51,258 bases of DNA. It comes from JAUZPB01 sp037140715 (GTDB taxonomy: Bacteria > Bacteroidota > Ignavibacteria > Ignavibacteriales > SURF-24). Location: the NCBI GenBank assembly GCA_037140715.1, contig JBAXDX010000009.1:1-51258 (forward strand). The letters are read 5' to 3'. Below the pieces are notes generated by a model. The model worked only from the letters and a program-made list of their open reading frames with translations. It was not told the DNA's origin and made no database searches. The position numbers and the translations under genes were made by a program. Of this stretch, positions 8,340 to 16,743 are shown piece after piece; within the stretch, counting starts at the first letter, position 1; each line of letters begins with the position of its first letter.

Positions 8340-9926
8340 TTAAATTCCCACTTTAAGAACAGGAGAATTTTCATTTATTTCGATTGGCGTATTCATAAAT
8401 ATATATTGATTATTAATCGCCTGCAAATACGCCATAGCGCTCGCCTCAATAATATCAGTCGAAACGCCACGCCCGATGAAGGATTCTTCTTCGCAGCGTA
8501 TTCGCACTATTGCCTCGCCCTGCGCCTGCCTGCCAGATGTAACCGAACGAACATTGTATGATTCAACGGAAGGCTTTATCTGCAACGCACGTTCTATAGC
8601 ATTAAAACATGCGTCAACCGGACCATCCCCGGTCGATGACTCCTGAAGTATATTAGATTTAACCTTTATTCTGATTGTTGCTGTAGGTATTGAATTTGTT
8701 CCCGCCTGTATCTGAAGTGAAACAAGCTCAAATAATTCCTCTTCCTTCAGTATCTTGTCGCCCATCAAAACTCTTAAGTCTTCATCAAATATCTCTTTTT
8801 TCTTATCCGCAAGATCGACAAACTGCTCGTATGTTTTCTCAAGCTCCTTTTCATTCAGGTGATATCCAAGTTCAATCAATCTTGACTTAAGTCCATGCCG
8901 TCCTGAATGACGACCCAAAATAAGCTTAGTTTTATTTACTCCGACAGTCTCAGGAGTCATAATTTCATAAGTCTGTTTATCCTTCAGCACCCCGTCCTGA
9001 TGAATGCCGGACTCATGAGCAAAAGCATTTTCGCCAACTATCGCCTTATTAGGCTGAACAACAATACCTGTAAAACCTGAAACCATTCGGCTCGCATTAT
9101 AAATTTCTTGCGTATTAATTTCAGTATAATATTTACAAATATCTTTCCTGACTTTAAGAGCCATAACAACCTCTTCAAGCGAAGCGTTGCCGGCTCTTTC
9201 CCCGATTCCGTTGATTGTACACTCAATCTGACGCGCCCCAAAATTCAATGCATTCAGACTGTTTGCAACCGCCAGTCCCAGATCATTATGACAATGCACG
9301 CTGATTATCGCCCTGTCGATATTCTTAACCCTTTTCTTAAGCTCGGCTATCTTTGCTCCAAACTCATCAGGCAATGTATATCCGGTCGTATCAGGAATAT
9401 TAACAGTCGTAGCTCCCGCTTCAATCACCGCTTCAATTACCTCGGAAAGATAGCCGATATCTGTACGACTAGCGTCTTCAGCCGAAAACTCTACATCACT
9501 AACAAATGTCATAGCGTATTTGATAGCATCAATTGACATTTGAATAACATTCTTACGTTTATCATTGAGCGTAAGTCCGTACTTATCATCACCAAACTTG
9601 CCGAGTATATGAATATCAGAAGTGCTTGAGAAAGTGTGTATCCTTGGCTTACTGGCATTCTTAAGAGCCTCAGAAGCCGTTTTTATATCAAGATCTTTTG
9701 TGCGACATAAAGCTGCCACAACAGCAGTTGATTCATCCGCTATTCTTTTAACGGCTTCAAACTGTGCGGGCGATGATACCGGGAAACCAGCCTCTATTAT
9801 ATCCACATTTAGCTTTACTAGTTGCCTTGCAATCTCAAGTTTTTCATAAACATTTAATGAAGCTCCCGGCGATTGTTCACCATCCCGTAATGTAGTATCA
9901 AATATTATTACTCTGTTACTTTCCAA
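8340..9926 (-). CDS. leuA: 2-isopropylmalate synthase
   Basis: A 528-residue enzyme that condenses 2-oxoisovalerate with acetyl-CoA, committing carbon to leucine. The barrel carries DTTLRDGEQSPGASL, the HCHND metal motif and GIGERAGNASLEEV. The C-terminal regulatory domain, which in the family binds leucine, is present (GRGVSTDIIEASAMAYLQA). Translation appears to start at TTG (9924-9926) five bases behind a very strong GAGGAGG site, with the sequence going directly into the barrel. The 221-bp gap upstream, inside an otherwise tightly packed cluster, holds phased repeats and may contain a second promoter. Confidence 0.95.
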   Translation of the reverse strand: MESNRVIIFDTTLRDGEQSPGASLNVYEKLEIARQLVKLNVDIIEAGFPVSSPAQFEAVKRIADESTAVVAALCRTKDLDIKTASEALKNASKPRIHTFSSTSDIHILGKFGDDKYGLTLNDKRKNVIQMSIDAIKYAMTFVSDVEFSAEDASRTDIGYLSEVIEAVIEAGATTVNIPDTTGYTLPDEFGAKIAELKKRVKNIDRAIISVHCHNDLGLAVANSLNALNFGARQIECTINGIGERAGNASLEEVVMALKVRKDICKYYTEINTQEIYNASRMVSGFTGIVVQPNKAIVGENAFAHESGIHQDGVLKDKQTYEIMTPETVGVNKTKLILGRHSGRHGLKSRLIELGYHLNEKELEKTYEQFVDLADKKKEIFDEDLRVLMGDKILKEEELFELVSLQIQAGTNSIPTATIRIKVKSNILQESSTGDGPVDACFNAIERALQIKPSVESYNVRSVTSGRQAQGEAIVRIRCEEESFIGRGVSTDIIEASAMAYLQAINNQYIFMNTPIEINENSPVLKVGI

Positions 9927-9958
9927 AACTACCTCCTCAAGGTTTAATTCAATAAATA

Positions 9959-10040
9959 GTCAGACAAATTCTTAATCCCTTTACTCATTGTCAGACAATA
10001 CATTTCATTGTTTCTCAAAATATCTCATTGCGAGACACCA
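9959..10040. promoter_or_regulatory. Phased repeats upstream of leuA (candidate operator region)
   Basis: The motif YTCATTG recurs at 9984, 10004 and 10024, exactly 20 bp apart, each copy followed after five bases by CA; the first copy reads ATTG-N5-CAAT. A separate nine-base direct repeat GTCAGACAA occurs at 9959 and 9990, 31 bp apart. Phasing close to two and three helical turns suggests protein binding on one DNA face. On the minus strand TTGTCT lies within this block, but no good -10 box is seen. The remainder of 10041-10147 holds a degenerate copy of the palindromic repeat family around 10070-10117. Confidence 0.35.
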
Positions 10041-10147
10041 AACTCCAAAATCTTCAGGCAACAAACAAATTATCATGATTACTTCGGGAGAAATAAGTAA
10101 AATTATGATTAAGATTATAAAAATGCCCTGTATTTCTAAACTGACAA

Positions 10148-11221
10148 CTAATCCGTGTTCATCTCCTCAATTTTCTCAAGCACAAGCTGAGTCATTTCCT
10201 CAGTATTCACCAGAGTATCTCCCTCAGAATAAATATCCGCTGTCCTGAAACCGCTTCTTAATGTCTGCTCAATAGCCTTATCAATCAAAGAAGCCGTCGC
10301 GGGCTGTTTGAACGTATAATCAAGCATCATCGCAACAGACGAGATAGTCCCGAGCGGATTAGCCTTATTTTTCCCTGCAATATCAGGCGCACTCCCGTGA
10401 ATCGGCTCATACAATGCATGCTTTGTTCCAAGACTCGCAGATGGAAGCATCCCAAGCGAACCAGTAATAACGCCTGCAATGTCGCTTAAAATATCACCAA
10501 AGAGATTTGATGTTAACAATACATCGAACTGTCGCGGATTCCTTACGATTTGCATAGCCGCGTTGTCAACATACATATCCCTTAACTCTACATCGGGATA
10601 ATCCTTATGCACTTCATGTACAACCTTGCGCCAAAACTGCGAACATTCCAGAACATTTGCCTTATCGACCGATGTTACAAGCTTGTTCCTGTTCCGTGCA
10701 ATATCAAAGCCGATTCTCGCGATGCGTTCGACTTCTTCATAAGAATATTCCATCGTGTTCCATCCACGGTTATCATCATAACCCCTCGGATTGCCGAAAT
10801 ATATACCGCCGGTTAATTCTCTTAAGACAACAAAGTCGGTATCCTTCAGAACTTCAGGCTTTAATGTCGATGAATTCACCAGACTGTCATAAACTTTCGC
10901 CGGTCTTATATTTGTAAATAATCCAAGCGATTTACGGAGTTTGAGCAAAGCCGCCTCAGGTTTGCTTTCGTGAGGCAGGCCCTCCCACTTTGGCCCGCCC
11001 ACGGCGCCAAGTAAAACTGCATCGGTCTGCCTGCACTCTTCCAACACTTCATCAGTAAGCGGAGTCCCATACTCGTCATAAGAACACCCGCCCATCAGCC
11101 CTTCATTAAACTCGAAGCTAATATAACATTTCTCAGCTACAAGTTTTAATACTTTGACAGCCGAGCTAACAACCTCTACTCCAATACCATCGCCTGGCAA
11201 AAGCATTATTTTAAAACTCAT
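10148..11221 (-). CDS. leuB: 3-isopropylmalate dehydrogenase
   Basis: A 357-residue beta-decarboxylating dehydrogenase of the isocitrate/isopropylmalate family that makes 2-oxoisocaproate with NAD+. Visible motifs are LLPGDGIGVEVV at the N-terminus, RELTGGIYFG, TSVDKANVLE, the metal-binding NLFGDILSDIAG and the nucleotide-binding EPIHGSAPDIAG. The length is typical. Its ATG overlaps the ilvC stop by four bases (ATGA), so the two are translationally coupled. Members of this family can also act on 3-methylmalate, so this enzyme may serve the citramalate route as well. Confidence 0.95.
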   Translation of the reverse strand: MSFKIMLLPGDGIGVEVVSSAVKVLKLVAEKCYISFEFNEGLMGGCSYDEYGTPLTDEVLEECRQTDAVLLGAVGGPKWEGLPHESKPEAALLKLRKSLGLFTNIRPAKVYDSLVNSSTLKPEVLKDTDFVVLRELTGGIYFGNPRGYDDNRGWNTMEYSYEEVERIARIGFDIARNRNKLVTSVDKANVLECSQFWRKVVHEVHKDYPDVELRDMYVDNAAMQIVRNPRQFDVLLTSNLFGDILSDIAGVITGSLGMLPSASLGTKHALYEPIHGSAPDIAGKNKANPLGTISSVAMMLDYTFKQPATASLIDKAIEQTLRSGFRTADIYSEGDTLVNTEEMTQLVLEKIEEMNTD

Positions 11222-12234
11222 ACGCCGACCTCTTCTTTGGCATTCTTCTTAAACAGCCAGCTCATCATCGAGCGGAGCTTTGCCCCGACTACTTCAATCG
11301 GATGCTGCTGGTTCTCTTTTCGCATTACTTCAAACTTTGGCTGACCTGCATTGCATTCATCAAGCCATTCCTGCGCGAATCTTCCGTCCTGAATCTCAGC
11401 CAGAATTTCTTTCATTACTTTCTTTGATTCAGCATTGATGATTCTCTTTCCTCTTGACATACCGCCATATTCAGCGGTCTCGCTTACAGAATAATTCATT
11501 CTTGAAAGCCCGCCTTCATAATAAAGATCAACAATAAGTTTCATCTCGTGCATACATTCGAAATAAGCAAGTTCAGGCGGATATCCAGCCTCAGTTAGCG
11601 TTTCAAACCCAGCCTTAATCAGTTCTGCCGAGCCACCACAAAGTACTGCCTGTTCCCCGAATAAATCAGTCTCGGTTTCATTCTTAAAGTTTGTTTCTAT
11701 AACACCGGACCTGGTAGCTCCGATTCCCTTTGCCCACGCAAGCGCAAGTTCTTTTGTCTGCCCGGATGGATCATTGCCAACGGCAATCAAACATGGCACG
11801 CCTGCACCTTCGATAAAAGTTCTCCTGACCAAATGACCCGGGCCTTTTGGAGCAATCATCATAACATTAATATCATCTGCCGGAATAATCTGCTTGTAAT
11901 GAATATTAAAGCCATGACCAAAAGCAAGCGTACTGCCTGACTTTAAGTACGGCTGGATTTCTTCATCATAAACTTTTTTCTGCGACTGATCAGGCAACAG
12001 AACCATAACAATGTCAGCCTCTTTTACCGCTTCTGAAACTGTCTTAACTTTTAATCCCGCTTTCTCTGCTTTTTCCCAAGATGAACTTGTTTCTCTTAAC
12101 CCAACGCATACATTCATTCCGCTGTCCAGCAGATTTAGTGAATGGGCATGCCCCTGGCTACCAAATCCCAGTACAACGATGTTCTTATCTCTCAATAGCT
12201 CAAGGTTAGCGTCCTGTTCATAATATACTTTCAT
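11218..12234 (-). CDS. ilvC: Ketol-acid reductoisomerase, class I
   Basis: A 338-residue enzyme that isomerises and reduces acetolactate or acetohydroxybutyrate with NADPH. The N-terminal Rossmann domain has GFGSQGHAHSLNL (about 23-35). APKGPGHLVRR, DLFGEQAVLCGG, the metal-binding ECMHEMKLIVDL and SETAEYG follow in the knotted C-terminal domain. The length is that of the short class I form. The start at ATG 12234 has AAGGA behind it. It lies 12 bp after ilvN and overlaps leuB by four bases. Confidence 0.96.
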   Translation of the reverse strand: MKVYYEQDANLELLRDKNIVVLGFGSQGHAHSLNLLDSGMNVCVGLRETSSSWEKAEKAGLKVKTVSEAVKEADIVMVLLPDQSQKKVYDEEIQPYLKSGSTLAFGHGFNIHYKQIIPADDINVMMIAPKGPGHLVRRTFIEGAGVPCLIAVGNDPSGQTKELALAWAKGIGATRSGVIETNFKNETETDLFGEQAVLCGGSAELIKAGFETLTEAGYPPELAYFECMHEMKLIVDLYYEGGLSRMNYSVSETAEYGGMSRGKRIINAESKKVMKEILAEIQDGRFAQEWLDECNAGQPKFEVMRKENQQHPIEVVGAKLRSMMSWLFKKNAKEEVGV

Positions 12235-12246
12235 ATTTATTTCCTT

Positions 12247-12765
12247 TTATAATTGTGAAAACGTAGTTTCCTTTTTGTAATCCTTTATCTGTTCGCCACG
12301 CTTCAGGGCTACTGCGCCTGAACGGGCCATCTCTTTAATTCCAAATTGCATGAGTACATTAATCGCCGCATCGATCTTCGCAGGCGGACCTGTAATTTCA
12401 AGCGTAAGAGTTTTGTTGTTTATATCGACAATATTGCCTCTGAATATATTGCAGATATTTGTAACCTCCGCTCTCGTAGCCTTCTGATAGAAGACGCTAA
12501 TTAATGCAAGCTCGCGCACAACTGTAGATGTCTGAGTAAGATCAACGACCTTGATAGTATCGATAAGCCGGTTTAACTGCTTAACAACCTGCTCAATTAT
12601 TTTATCCTCACCGCTTGTTACAAGCGTCATTCGCGATATCTCAGGCGCTTCTGTTTCACCGATTGAAATACTCTGAATATTAAAGCCCTTTCCGCTAAAC
12701 ATCGTAGCAACACGATTAAAAGCGCCGAACCTGTTTTCTAATAGTACTGAAATAATGTGTTTCAT
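12247..12765 (-). CDS. ilvN: Acetolactate synthase, small regulatory subunit
   Basis: A 172-residue regulatory subunit. The N-terminal ACT domain (MKHIISVLLENRFGAFNRVA, then GFNIQSISIGETE) binds branched-chain amino acids in the family and confers feedback inhibition on the catalytic subunit. A C-terminal domain follows. The ATG overlaps the ilvB stop by four bases (ATGA), which fits equal production of the two subunits of one complex. The gene also appears in the literature as ilvH; the two names cannot be separated from sequence alone. Confidence 0.93.
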   Translation of the reverse strand: MKHIISVLLENRFGAFNRVATMFSGKGFNIQSISIGETEAPEISRMTLVTSGEDKIIEQVVKQLNRLIDTIKVVDLTQTSTVVRELALISVFYQKATRAEVTNICNIFRGNIVDINNKTLTLEITGPPAKIDAAINVLMQFGIKEMARSGAVALKRGEQIKDYKKETTFSQL

Positions 12766-14486
12766 AAGTTTTCAATTTGTTTTGTGTTTAATCTTTTTAT
12801 AATAATATTGTCAACAGAAGACCCTGGCGGCACCATCGGGAATACCATATCTTCATGAACAACCTTGAATTCAATGAGCGTTGGACCGTCATTGTAAGCA
12901 AAAGCTTTATCCAATAAATCCTCAACATCTTCTGGTGAGCTTGTTGAAAATGATTTTAGACCAAACGCCTCGCCTACCTTAACAAAGTCCGGATTGCTTT
13001 TCGATAAATCTGTAAAACTGTATTTTTCTGAATGAAATAATTCCTGCCACTGGCGAACCATACCAAGGAAGCTGTTATTTACAATAATAAACTTAATTGG
13101 CAACTTATAGGCAACCGCAGTAATCAACTCCTGTATATTCATCTGGAATCCGCCATCGCCACTAATCGATACTATCGGTCTGTCCTTTATGCCAAAGGAT
13201 GCACCAATTGCCGCAGGTATAGAAAATCCCATGGTCCCAAGACCGCCACTTGTAAGCATCGAACGAGGGTTTACAAATTTATAGAACTGCGCAATCCACA
13301 TCTGATGCTGACCAACATCGGTTACTATAACGGCTTCGCCTTTCGTCTTTTCACTTATCTTCTCTATTACATATTCAACCCTTAAACGCCCATCGCTATT
13401 TTCATAATCAAGCGGACATTCTTCTTTCCACTGTTCTATCTGATGCCACCAGGCTTCTACCTTTGGCGGATGGTTTAATTCAGTAGCAAGTTCCGCGAGT
13501 ACGTGCTTCACATCTCCGACAATCGGAAGATCAACTATTACGTTTTTATCAATTGCCGTGGGGTCAATATCAACGTGTATCTTATACGCATGCTTTGCAA
13601 ATGTTTCAGTATTACCCGTAACACGGTCATCGAAACGTGCGCCTAAAGATACAAGCACATCACAGTTATGAGTAGCCATATTAGCCCAGTACGTTCCATG
13701 CATTCCAAGCATTCCTAATGATTGAGGCTCATTGCCTGAAAACGCACCAAGTCCCTGTAATGTCATCACTACGGGCAGATTGTTTTCCTTTGCAAATAAA
13801 GCCAGCTCATTAGTCCCGCCTGACATTATCACGCCACCCCCGACATAAAGCAACGGACGCTTGGCATTCCTTATCATCTCAGCAGCTTTCTTAATCTGAT
13901 TCTGATTACCCTGGGAAACAGGCTTATATCCTTTAATATCTATCGTATCAGGATATTCAAATTCGCATGAATCATTGATTACATCTTTTGGCAAATCAAC
14001 AAGAACCGGCCCCGGTCTTCCCGTTGAGGCGATATAAAATGCCTTCTTTATTGTAGAAGCCAGTTCTTTAACATCGCGCACAAGGAAATTATGCTTTGTT
14101 ATCGGACGGGTTATGCCCACAATATCAGCTTCCTGGAAAGCATCGTTGCCAATTAAATGACTTGAAACCTGACCGGTAAAGATAACAACAGGGACTGAAT
14201 CCATATACGCATCGGCTATACCGGTAACCGTATTTGTAGCTCCCGGTCCTGAAGTAACCAGCACTACACCCACCTTACCGGTAGCTTTGGCATATCCTTC
14301 CGCGGCATGCATTGCTCCCTGTTCATGGCGAACTAACACATGCTCCAGAAAATCAACGTCATATAATTGTTCATATAATTTAAGAACAGCCCCGCCGGGA
14401 TAGCCAAATATATAATCAACCTTCTCCTGCCTGAGGCATTCAAAGAATATTTCAGCGCCTTTCATTAAGAGTTTATTTTTTTTCAT
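12762..14486 (-). CDS. ilvB: Acetolactate synthase, large catalytic subunit
   Basis: About 574 residues. A thiamine-diphosphate enzyme that joins two pyruvates, or pyruvate with 2-oxobutyrate, as the shared first step of the valine/leucine and isoleucine branches. The catalytic Glu lies in RHEQGAMHAAEGYAK, with VTSGPGATN after it. The ThDP/Mg motif GDGGFQMNIQE with a downstream NN pair is near residue 440. The start is taken at ATG 14486; a GTG one codon upstream overlaps the ilvD stop (TAGTG). Translation is coupled to ilvD before it and ilvN after it. Confidence 0.95.
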   Translation of the reverse strand: MKKNKLLMKGAEIFFECLRQEKVDYIFGYPGGAVLKLYEQLYDVDFLEHVLVRHEQGAMHAAEGYAKATGKVGVVLVTSGPGATNTVTGIADAYMDSVPVVIFTGQVSSHLIGNDAFQEADIVGITRPITKHNFLVRDVKELASTIKKAFYIASTGRPGPVLVDLPKDVINDSCEFEYPDTIDIKGYKPVSQGNQNQIKKAAEMIRNAKRPLLYVGGGVIMSGGTNELALFAKENNLPVVMTLQGLGAFSGNEPQSLGMLGMHGTYWANMATHNCDVLVSLGARFDDRVTGNTETFAKHAYKIHVDIDPTAIDKNVIVDLPIVGDVKHVLAELATELNHPPKVEAWWHQIEQWKEECPLDYENSDGRLRVEYVIEKISEKTKGEAVIVTDVGQHQMWIAQFYKFVNPRSMLTSGGLGTMGFSIPAAIGASFGIKDRPIVSISGDGGFQMNIQELITAVAYKLPIKFIIVNNSFLGMVRQWQELFHSEKYSFTDLSKSNPDFVKVGEAFGLKSFSTSSPEDVEDLLDKAFAYNDGPTLIEFKVVHEDMVFPMVPPGSSVDNIIIKRLNTKQIENL

Positions 14487-14488
14487 CA

Positions 14489-16192
14489 CTAAGCCTTATT
14501 ATTAGATTGAGTTTCTGGTAATTTTAATATCGCGCCGGTATTTGCTGAAGTAACCATCTGCGTATATCTGCCAAGATATCCTCGCTTAATCTTCGCGTTG
14601 AACTCTGGCAAACCGTTTAGTCTCTTTGCGATTTCTTCGTCAGTCAGTTCTACATCAATTCTGTAATTATTTATATCGATAGAAATAATATCGCCATTCT
14701 GAATCGCCGCTATCGGACCGCCTACAGCCGCTTCAGGAGAAATATGTCCGATGCACGCGCCTCTTGTCCCGCCTGAGAATCTGCCATCGGTAATCAATGC
14801 TACTTTATCTCCTAATCCGCGCCCCATAATTAAACTTGTAGGAGCAAGCATCTCAGGCATACCAGGTCCGCCTTTGGGTCCTTCATATCTTATAACTACA
14901 ACATCCCCGGCAATAACATTCCCTTCAGAAATTCCCTTTATTACATCATCCTGCGATTCAAATACCATGGCTGGTCCCCTGTGAACAAGCATCTTAGGAT
15001 CTACCGCCGCAGTCTTTACGATTGAACCCAGTGGCGCAATATTACCGAACAATACAGCCAGTCCTCCTGTCTTGGAGTATGGCTCATCTACTGAATGAAT
15101 TACTTCATAATTTTTTATCTCGCTGCCTTTAATATTTTCGCCAAGCGTTTTGCCTGTAACAGTAGGTCTTGAAAGATCAAGCGCTCCATCAATCTTAGAT
15201 AACTCATTTAATATTGCGGAAATTCCGCCTGCTGAGTCAACATCTTCCATGTGTACAAACTTCGATGCGGGACTCACTTTACAGATATAAGGCACCTTTT
15301 TCGATAGTTCGTTTAATTCACTTAATTTAAAATCAATTTCCGCTTCATTAGCAATAGCAAGCGTATGAAGTACAGTATTTGTGCTTCCCCCCATTGCCAT
15401 GTCAAGAGCAAATGCATTCAAAAGCGTCTCGCGTGATAATATATCGCGGGGCTTTATATCTTTTTCCACGAGTGTTATTATCTGCCTGCCGGCAGCTTTG
15501 GCAAGTTCATGACGCCTTGGATCGAGGGCAAGTATAGAACCATTCCCAGGCAAAGCTAAGCCTAAAGCTTCCATCAGGCAGTTCATTGAATTAGCTGTGA
15601 ACATACCGGAACAGGAACCGCATGAAGGACAGCCGAAATCTTCCAGTTCTTTCAACCGCTCTTCATTTATTTTACCCATCTGATATTGACCAACTCCCTC
15701 AAAGACGGATATTAAGTCAACCTTTTCACCTGACGGCATCCGGCCTGCTTTCATCGGACCGCCGGATATAAAGATGGACGGAATATTTACTCTCAAAGCC
15801 GCCATGAGCATCCCTGGGACTATCTTATCACAATTCGGTATGCACACCATACCGTCCAGACGGTGCGCTTCAATAACAGTTTCAACACTATCTGCAATAA
15901 GTTCGCGGCTGGGCAATGAATATCTCATGCCAATATGCCCCATTGCTATACCGTCATCAACGCCGATTGTATTAAATTCAAAGGGAACTCCGCCGGCTTC
16001 TCTTACGGCTTCCTTTACCAGCCTGCCAAATTCCTGGAGATGAACATGACCCGGCACCAAATCTATATATGAATTACATATTCCGATAAATGGTTTCTTA
16101 AAATCATCATCGCTCTTAATAACTCCGGTTGCCTTTAGCAAACTGCGATGCGGAGCTTTATCAAAACCTTTTTTTATTAAGTCAGATCTCAT
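14489..16192 (-). CDS. ilvD: Dihydroxy-acid dehydratase
   Basis: A 567-residue Fe-S dehydratase of the IlvD/Edd family that forms the 2-oxo acids of valine and isoleucine. Cluster and metal ligands are visible in CIPNCDKIVPG and CPSCGSCSGMFTANSMNC. RYEGPKGGPGMPEML and DGRFSGGTRG mark the C-terminal domain. ATG 16192 has only a weak site (AGAGG) behind it. It is the first large gene of the ilv-leu cluster, 116 bp downstream of a 56-codon ORF rich in Ile, Val and Leu, an arrangement that may bear on its control. Confidence 0.95.
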   Translation of the reverse strand: MRSDLIKKGFDKAPHRSLLKATGVIKSDDDFKKPFIGICNSYIDLVPGHVHLQEFGRLVKEAVREAGGVPFEFNTIGVDDGIAMGHIGMRYSLPSRELIADSVETVIEAHRLDGMVCIPNCDKIVPGMLMAALRVNIPSIFISGGPMKAGRMPSGEKVDLISVFEGVGQYQMGKINEERLKELEDFGCPSCGSCSGMFTANSMNCLMEALGLALPGNGSILALDPRRHELAKAAGRQIITLVEKDIKPRDILSRETLLNAFALDMAMGGSTNTVLHTLAIANEAEIDFKLSELNELSKKVPYICKVSPASKFVHMEDVDSAGGISAILNELSKIDGALDLSRPTVTGKTLGENIKGSEIKNYEVIHSVDEPYSKTGGLAVLFGNIAPLGSIVKTAAVDPKMLVHRGPAMVFESQDDVIKGISEGNVIAGDVVVIRYEGPKGGPGMPEMLAPTSLIMGRGLGDKVALITDGRFSGGTRGACIGHISPEAAVGGPIAAIQNGDIISIDINNYRIDVELTDEEIAKRLNGLPEFNAKIKRGYLGRYTQMVTSANTGAILKLPETQSNNKA

Positions 16193-16308
16193 AAAAACCT
16201 CTGTATTATATTTCCTCAGGAATTCTTTGGGATTTTCGGCTATCCCTTGAATCTGAATTAATTACGTTTTTTGCTGAGTATTAAAAGATTAGGGATTAAC
16301 CTGTTTAT

Positions 16309-16479
16309 TTAGCCTATTAGACTAACAATAATCGATGTTAGAGCTACAATAATGCTAATCCCTGATAGAATGAAGACTGAAGAAATGCCGTAGATTGTTG
16401 TTAACGACACGATATATCTATTGCCGGCAAACTTGTTTGCGACTTTGTCGGAGGTAATATTTATAGTTATATCATTCAT
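16309..16479 (-). CDS. 56-residue hydrophobic peptide ahead of ilvD; leader peptide or small membrane protein
   Basis: An ATG-TAA frame of 56 codons, lying about 20 bases downstream of a near-consensus promoter. The first 25 residues are polar. The last 30 are one hydrophobic stretch with runs such as VFILSGISIIVAL and SIIVSLIG. Ile, Val and Leu make up 22 of 56 residues. No Shine-Dalgarno site is visible; the gene may begin close to the transcript start. Bases inside its codons (16356-16363) can pair with bases just after its stop (16291-16298). Either a one-span membrane protein or a branched-chain amino-acid leader peptide; the sequence alone does not decide. Confidence 0.5.
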   Translation of the reverse strand: MNDITINITSDKVANKFAGNRYIVSLTTIYGISSVFILSGISIIVALTSIIVSLIG

Positions 16480-16499
16480 TGTTGTTTATTTTGTGAACT

Positions 16500-16528
16500 A
16501 ATATAAATTATGAATGACTCATTGTCAA
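16500..16528 (-). promoter_or_regulatory. Near-consensus sigma-70 promoter of the ilv-leu cluster
   Basis: On the minus strand a perfect TTGACA (16523-16528), a 17-bp spacer and TATATT (16500-16505). Transcription would begin near 16493, about 14 bases before the 56-codon ORF and about 300 bases before ilvD. In 16529-16686 I see nothing else. Confidence 0.65.
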
Positions 16529-16686
16529 GAATAGCGGGTTTCTTTTCTATTTTTTATTTATAAAACTGATACTTTATCTGATAAATTATCGGTAGATATA
16601 AATTAGTGTTGAGTTTTTCCTCATTATTTTAGAGAGTCTCCCTTTCTTATTTATTCCGGCAATAAGTATAGTTGCAGCCTTCAACC

Positions 16687-16741
16687 TTGTAATTATCAGT
16701 CAGGAACTGAATCAATCTGAGCCTGGAACTGATAATTACAA
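16687..16741 (-). other. Long stem-loop after the SQR-like gene
   Basis: A perfect 14-bp inverted repeat (16687-16700 with 16728-16741) extends by a further CAGG/CCTG pairing past a two-base bulge, leaving a loop of about 17 bases. It begins two bases after the stop codon of the gene ending at 16744. There is no T-run on the minus strand, so it may mark an mRNA 3' end or stabilise it rather than act as a classical intrinsic terminator. Confidence 0.6.
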
Positions 16742-16743
16742 TG

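Noticed and set aside
9108..9536. 142-residue plus-strand ORF opposite leuA
   Set aside because: Shadow of leuA, with no domain or signal.
16193..16308. T-box or classical intrinsic attenuator before ilvD
   Set aside because: No T-box sequence and no T-run after a stem; only the alternative pairings noted in the findings remain.
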